From a virus: 45,114 nucleotides of DNA. How positions within the stretch are numbered: the first letter of the stretch is position 1; each line of letters starts with the position of its first letter. The stretch covers positions 1 through 45,114 of IMG/VR virus record IMGVR_UViG_3300028384_001190, one strand, 5' to 3'. Positions 43,091 through 45,114 of the stretch are shown in pieces. The translations under genes and the position numbers were made by a program. The notes below the pieces were generated by a model. That model saw nothing but the letters and a program-made list of their open reading frames with translations, was not told the origin of the DNA and did not search any database.

Positions 43091-45114
43091 TTATGCTCCA
43101 TACGGGCTCAACATCCCGCCATTACGTTTCTGCTTTCTAAGCTCTTCTTGAACTGCTAAGGATATGTTCTTTCCAAGTTTTGATAAATTTTGATTATCGT
43201 CCTTACTGTTTTCGCTCGAAGTTCCATCACTATTCATAACAACATTTACGTTCACGTTGTTCTGCTGCATTCCACTGCCGCTTCCAGCCATTTCTACAGG
43301 AATTGACTTTCCGTTTGGAAGAGGAACTACTGCTTCTGTTCCGTGTAAAATTGCAGGGTATCCGCTATTAGCACCTCTTGCAATTCCTCCAGTAGAGTAT
43401 CCTGCCAAGTTTGCCCCAGAGCCATCAAATATTCCTCCACGACGAGCAATACCAAAAACTGCTGACCACCCTCCTTGCTTGTAGGCGGCTATTTTTGTTG
43501 CTATTTCTAGTGCGATGACTGCTAACTGTAATGCTGCCATAACTTTTGCTAGTGCTTTTGCCATTCTAGTATTACCGGTTAAAGCGGCAATTGTAGCAAG
43601 TCCTGCAGTAATTGCGGACGCTGTTTGAAGCCCGTTCTGGACAGTAGCCACTGTTAAACCTTCCGTGGCTTTAGTAGACTCTTTAGTGGCTTCTGTAGCT
43701 TGAGCGGCAGCTTCACTTCCCGAAGCATTTTTTCCTTCTTTGGAGTTATTCATACCTCCAGGCCCCGAACTTGCTGCTGCTTCAACCATCGTAACATAAA
43801 CTGGATTAGATACACTTGCTCCTAAGCCAAGACCATCTAGCCCTCCACTACCTCCCCCAAGAGTTCCTGCCGAGTCTAAAGACTCCGCGGCAGAACTTTG
43901 CATTGCTGCCTCTGCCGCAGTGGGTAGCCTCTCTGCATTTGCACTTTGAGCAAGAGCGCCTCCGCCTCCAGTAGGAGACATAAAACCGCCCCCTGTAGCA
44001 GGGACTGATGCTTCTGCTGCTGTCTGAGACTTTTCTTCTGCTTTTCCTCTTTTAAACAACTTTGTAAAAAAGCCGCCAAACATAGCGTTGTCCCCAGTAA
44101 GTTTTGATTCTAAAAAGCCCATAAAGCTTTCTGCAACTCTGTCTGCAAAAACTTTTTGCATTGACTGAAGAATACTGTTTGCCATATCTAAAAAAGCGTC
44201 TTTTACAGACTTTGTTCCGTTTATTACATCTGTAAAGAAGGTGCTAAATCCAGTGCTCATTGCATCAAAACCTGCTTGTAGAGCCATTTCTACTGTGTCA
44301 AAGTCTCCAAGCTTCTCTTTAATTCCTTCTATTTCTTCATTAAGCTCTCTTGCTGTTAGTAGAACTCCTGCATCAACTTGCCCTATTAACTGCTGTAGTA
44401 AGCCTCCTTTTACCGGATCAATTTTTAGACCATCTGCAGTGCCTACTTCTATCTTTACTCCTAGTTTTCCTCGTAACTTATCAAAACTCTTCGCACCTGC
44501 TCGTAGCTGTTGCGCAGTTGCTTTTTTCTCTTCAGGAGTCTGTGCAGTTTTTTCGTCTATTTCATTTGCAAGCTGTCTTGCTGAAGCAGCAAGAAACTTA
44601 TACTTTTCATTTAAAAGAACAAATTCAAGTTCGATTTGAGCCTTTCTAATATTTGCTTCTTGTTGTGCTGCTGCAAGCTTTCGAGTTCGCTCTTTTTCTA
44701 GAAGAGCAAGCTGATCTCGCAGCTCATCTTCTTCTGCTGTAAACGCGGAAGTTCTACTACGACTTCTTAAACGTGCAGCTCTTTTGACCGCCAGCTCATC
44801 CTCTCTTCGAGCTAAATCATTTGCGCCTTTTAGAGCCTCTGCTTGCTTTTGTAAAATTTCTAACTTTTCTTTTTCTGCTTTTACAGAATCTTGAGCTAAA
44901 CGATAAGCTTCTCTTGCATTATCATTTATATCTTTTTTAATTCCGTCGATTTGTGCTTGAACCGCGTCATTAACAGCTTTTAGAGCTTCTGCATCTCGTA
45001 TAATGCTTGCATTTAATGTTTTTGTCGCTTCAAGAGTTTGTATTTTTTGCTGTTTTACTGCTTTCTCTTGATCAATTTGAGCTTGTGCGAATCCACTTCC
45101 TAAAGAAGAAAGCC
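43091..45114 (-). CDS. Tape measure protein, C-terminal part (gene runs off the window)
   Basis: The frame is open from the stop at 43091 to the right edge, so at least 674 codons are present. There is no Met between 45114 and 44287; the Met at 44287 is internal. The visible protein starts with a long Ala, Glu, Lys and Gln-rich coiled coil (QKIQTLEATKTLNAS, EKEKLEILQKQAEALKGAND, RTRKLAAAQQEANIRKAQIE), then the conserved TMP segment FSTFFTDVINGTKSVKDAFL and MANSILQSMQKVFADRVAES, a hydrophobic patch (TRMAKALAKVMAALQLAVIA), and a C-terminal region with STGGIARGANSGYPAILHGT and EAVVPLPNGKSIPVEM, usual at tape-measure ends. It sets tail length and probably helps DNA cross the membrane. Confidence 0.94.
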   Translation of the reverse strand, partial: LSSLGSGFAQAQIDQEKAVKQQKIQTLEATKTLNASIIRDAEALKAVNDAVQAQIDGIKKDINDNAREAYRLAQDSVKAEKEKLEILQKQAEALKGANDLARREDELAVKRAARLRSRSRTSAFTAEEDELRDQLALLEKERTRKLAAAQQEANIRKAQIELEFVLLNEKYKFLAASARQLANEIDEKTAQTPEEKKATAQQLRAGAKSFDKLRGKLGVKIEVGTADGLKIDPVKGGLLQQLIGQVDAGVLLTARELNEEIEGIKEKLGDFDTVEMALQAGFDAMSTGFSTFFTDVINGTKSVKDAFLDMANSILQSMQKVFADRVAESFMGFLESKLTGDNAMFGGFFTKLFKRGKAEEKSQTAAEASVPATGGGFMSPTGGGGALAQSANAERLPTAAEAAMQSSAAESLDSAGTLGGGSGGLDGLGLGASVSNPVYVTMVEAAASSGPGGMNNSKEGKNASGSEAAAQATEATKESTKATEGLTVATVQNGLQTASAITAGLATIAALTGNTRMAKALAKVMAALQLAVIALEIATKIAAYKQGGWSAVFGIARRGGIFDGSGANLAGYSTGGIARGANSGYPAILHGTEAVVPLPNGKSIPVEMAGSGSGMQQNNVNVNVVMNSDGTSSENSKDDNQNLSKLGKNISLAVQEELRKQKRNGGMLSPYGA

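Noticed and set aside
1-45114. Signs of lysogeny (integrase, repressor, attachment site) or tRNA genes
   Set aside because: I looked for these and saw none in the window. Gaps between genes are too short to hold most of them. This does not exclude them elsewhere in the genome.

Overview
The window is a contiguous piece of a tailed double-stranded DNA phage (Caudoviricetes) with a lambda-type long non-contractile tail module, so most probably a siphovirus. Nothing in it looks like bacterial chromosome. PhoH, a PolA-type polymerase and a class I ribonucleotide reductase are usual in marine lytic phages. The metabolic genes resemble those of aerobic proteobacteria, so I infer an aerobic, probably marine, proteobacterial host. 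I saw no integrase, repressor, terminase, portal or capsid gene, and both ends cut through genes, so this is an internal segment of a larger genome.

Layout. Positions 1-14663 (plus strand) form a tightly overlapping replication and nucleotide operon: DNA polymerase A (5' truncated), a frameshifted hypothetical gene, PhoH, a metabolic cassette (isocitrate lyase, small Cys-rich lipoprotein, c-type cytochrome, alternative oxidase), a UvsW/D10-type helicase, a perfect sigma70 promoter, a gp32-like single-strand binding protein, a gp47/gp46 (SbcD/SbcC) pair, a PD-(D/E)XK resolvase-like nuclease, a 5'-3' exonuclease, NrdA, glutaredoxin and NrdB. An intrinsic terminator at 14650-14674 separates this operon from everything that follows, which lies on the minus strand and converges on it.

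The minus-strand half reads from right to left: tape measure (truncated at the window end), gpM, gpL, gpK, gpI and a 2636-residue gpJ-like tip protein with a collagen-like stalk; then a three-gene AT-rich glycosylation cassette with its own promoter-like sequence; then, behind a second perfect sigma70 promoter, about 14 kb of fibre and receptor-binding genes with several internal paralogies.

How it may work together. The replication genes form a self-contained replisome, recombination and dNTP-supply set. The inserted cassette could push host carbon through the glyoxylate shunt (isocitrate to succinate plus glyoxylate) while alternative oxidase drains the resulting ubiquinol to oxygen without proton pumping. 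This is inference, but the gene identities rest on clear motifs. Separately, a glycosyltransferase with a procollagen-type (PLOD-like) domain sits directly beside the collagen-like tip protein, which suggests the phage glycosylates its own tail stalk.
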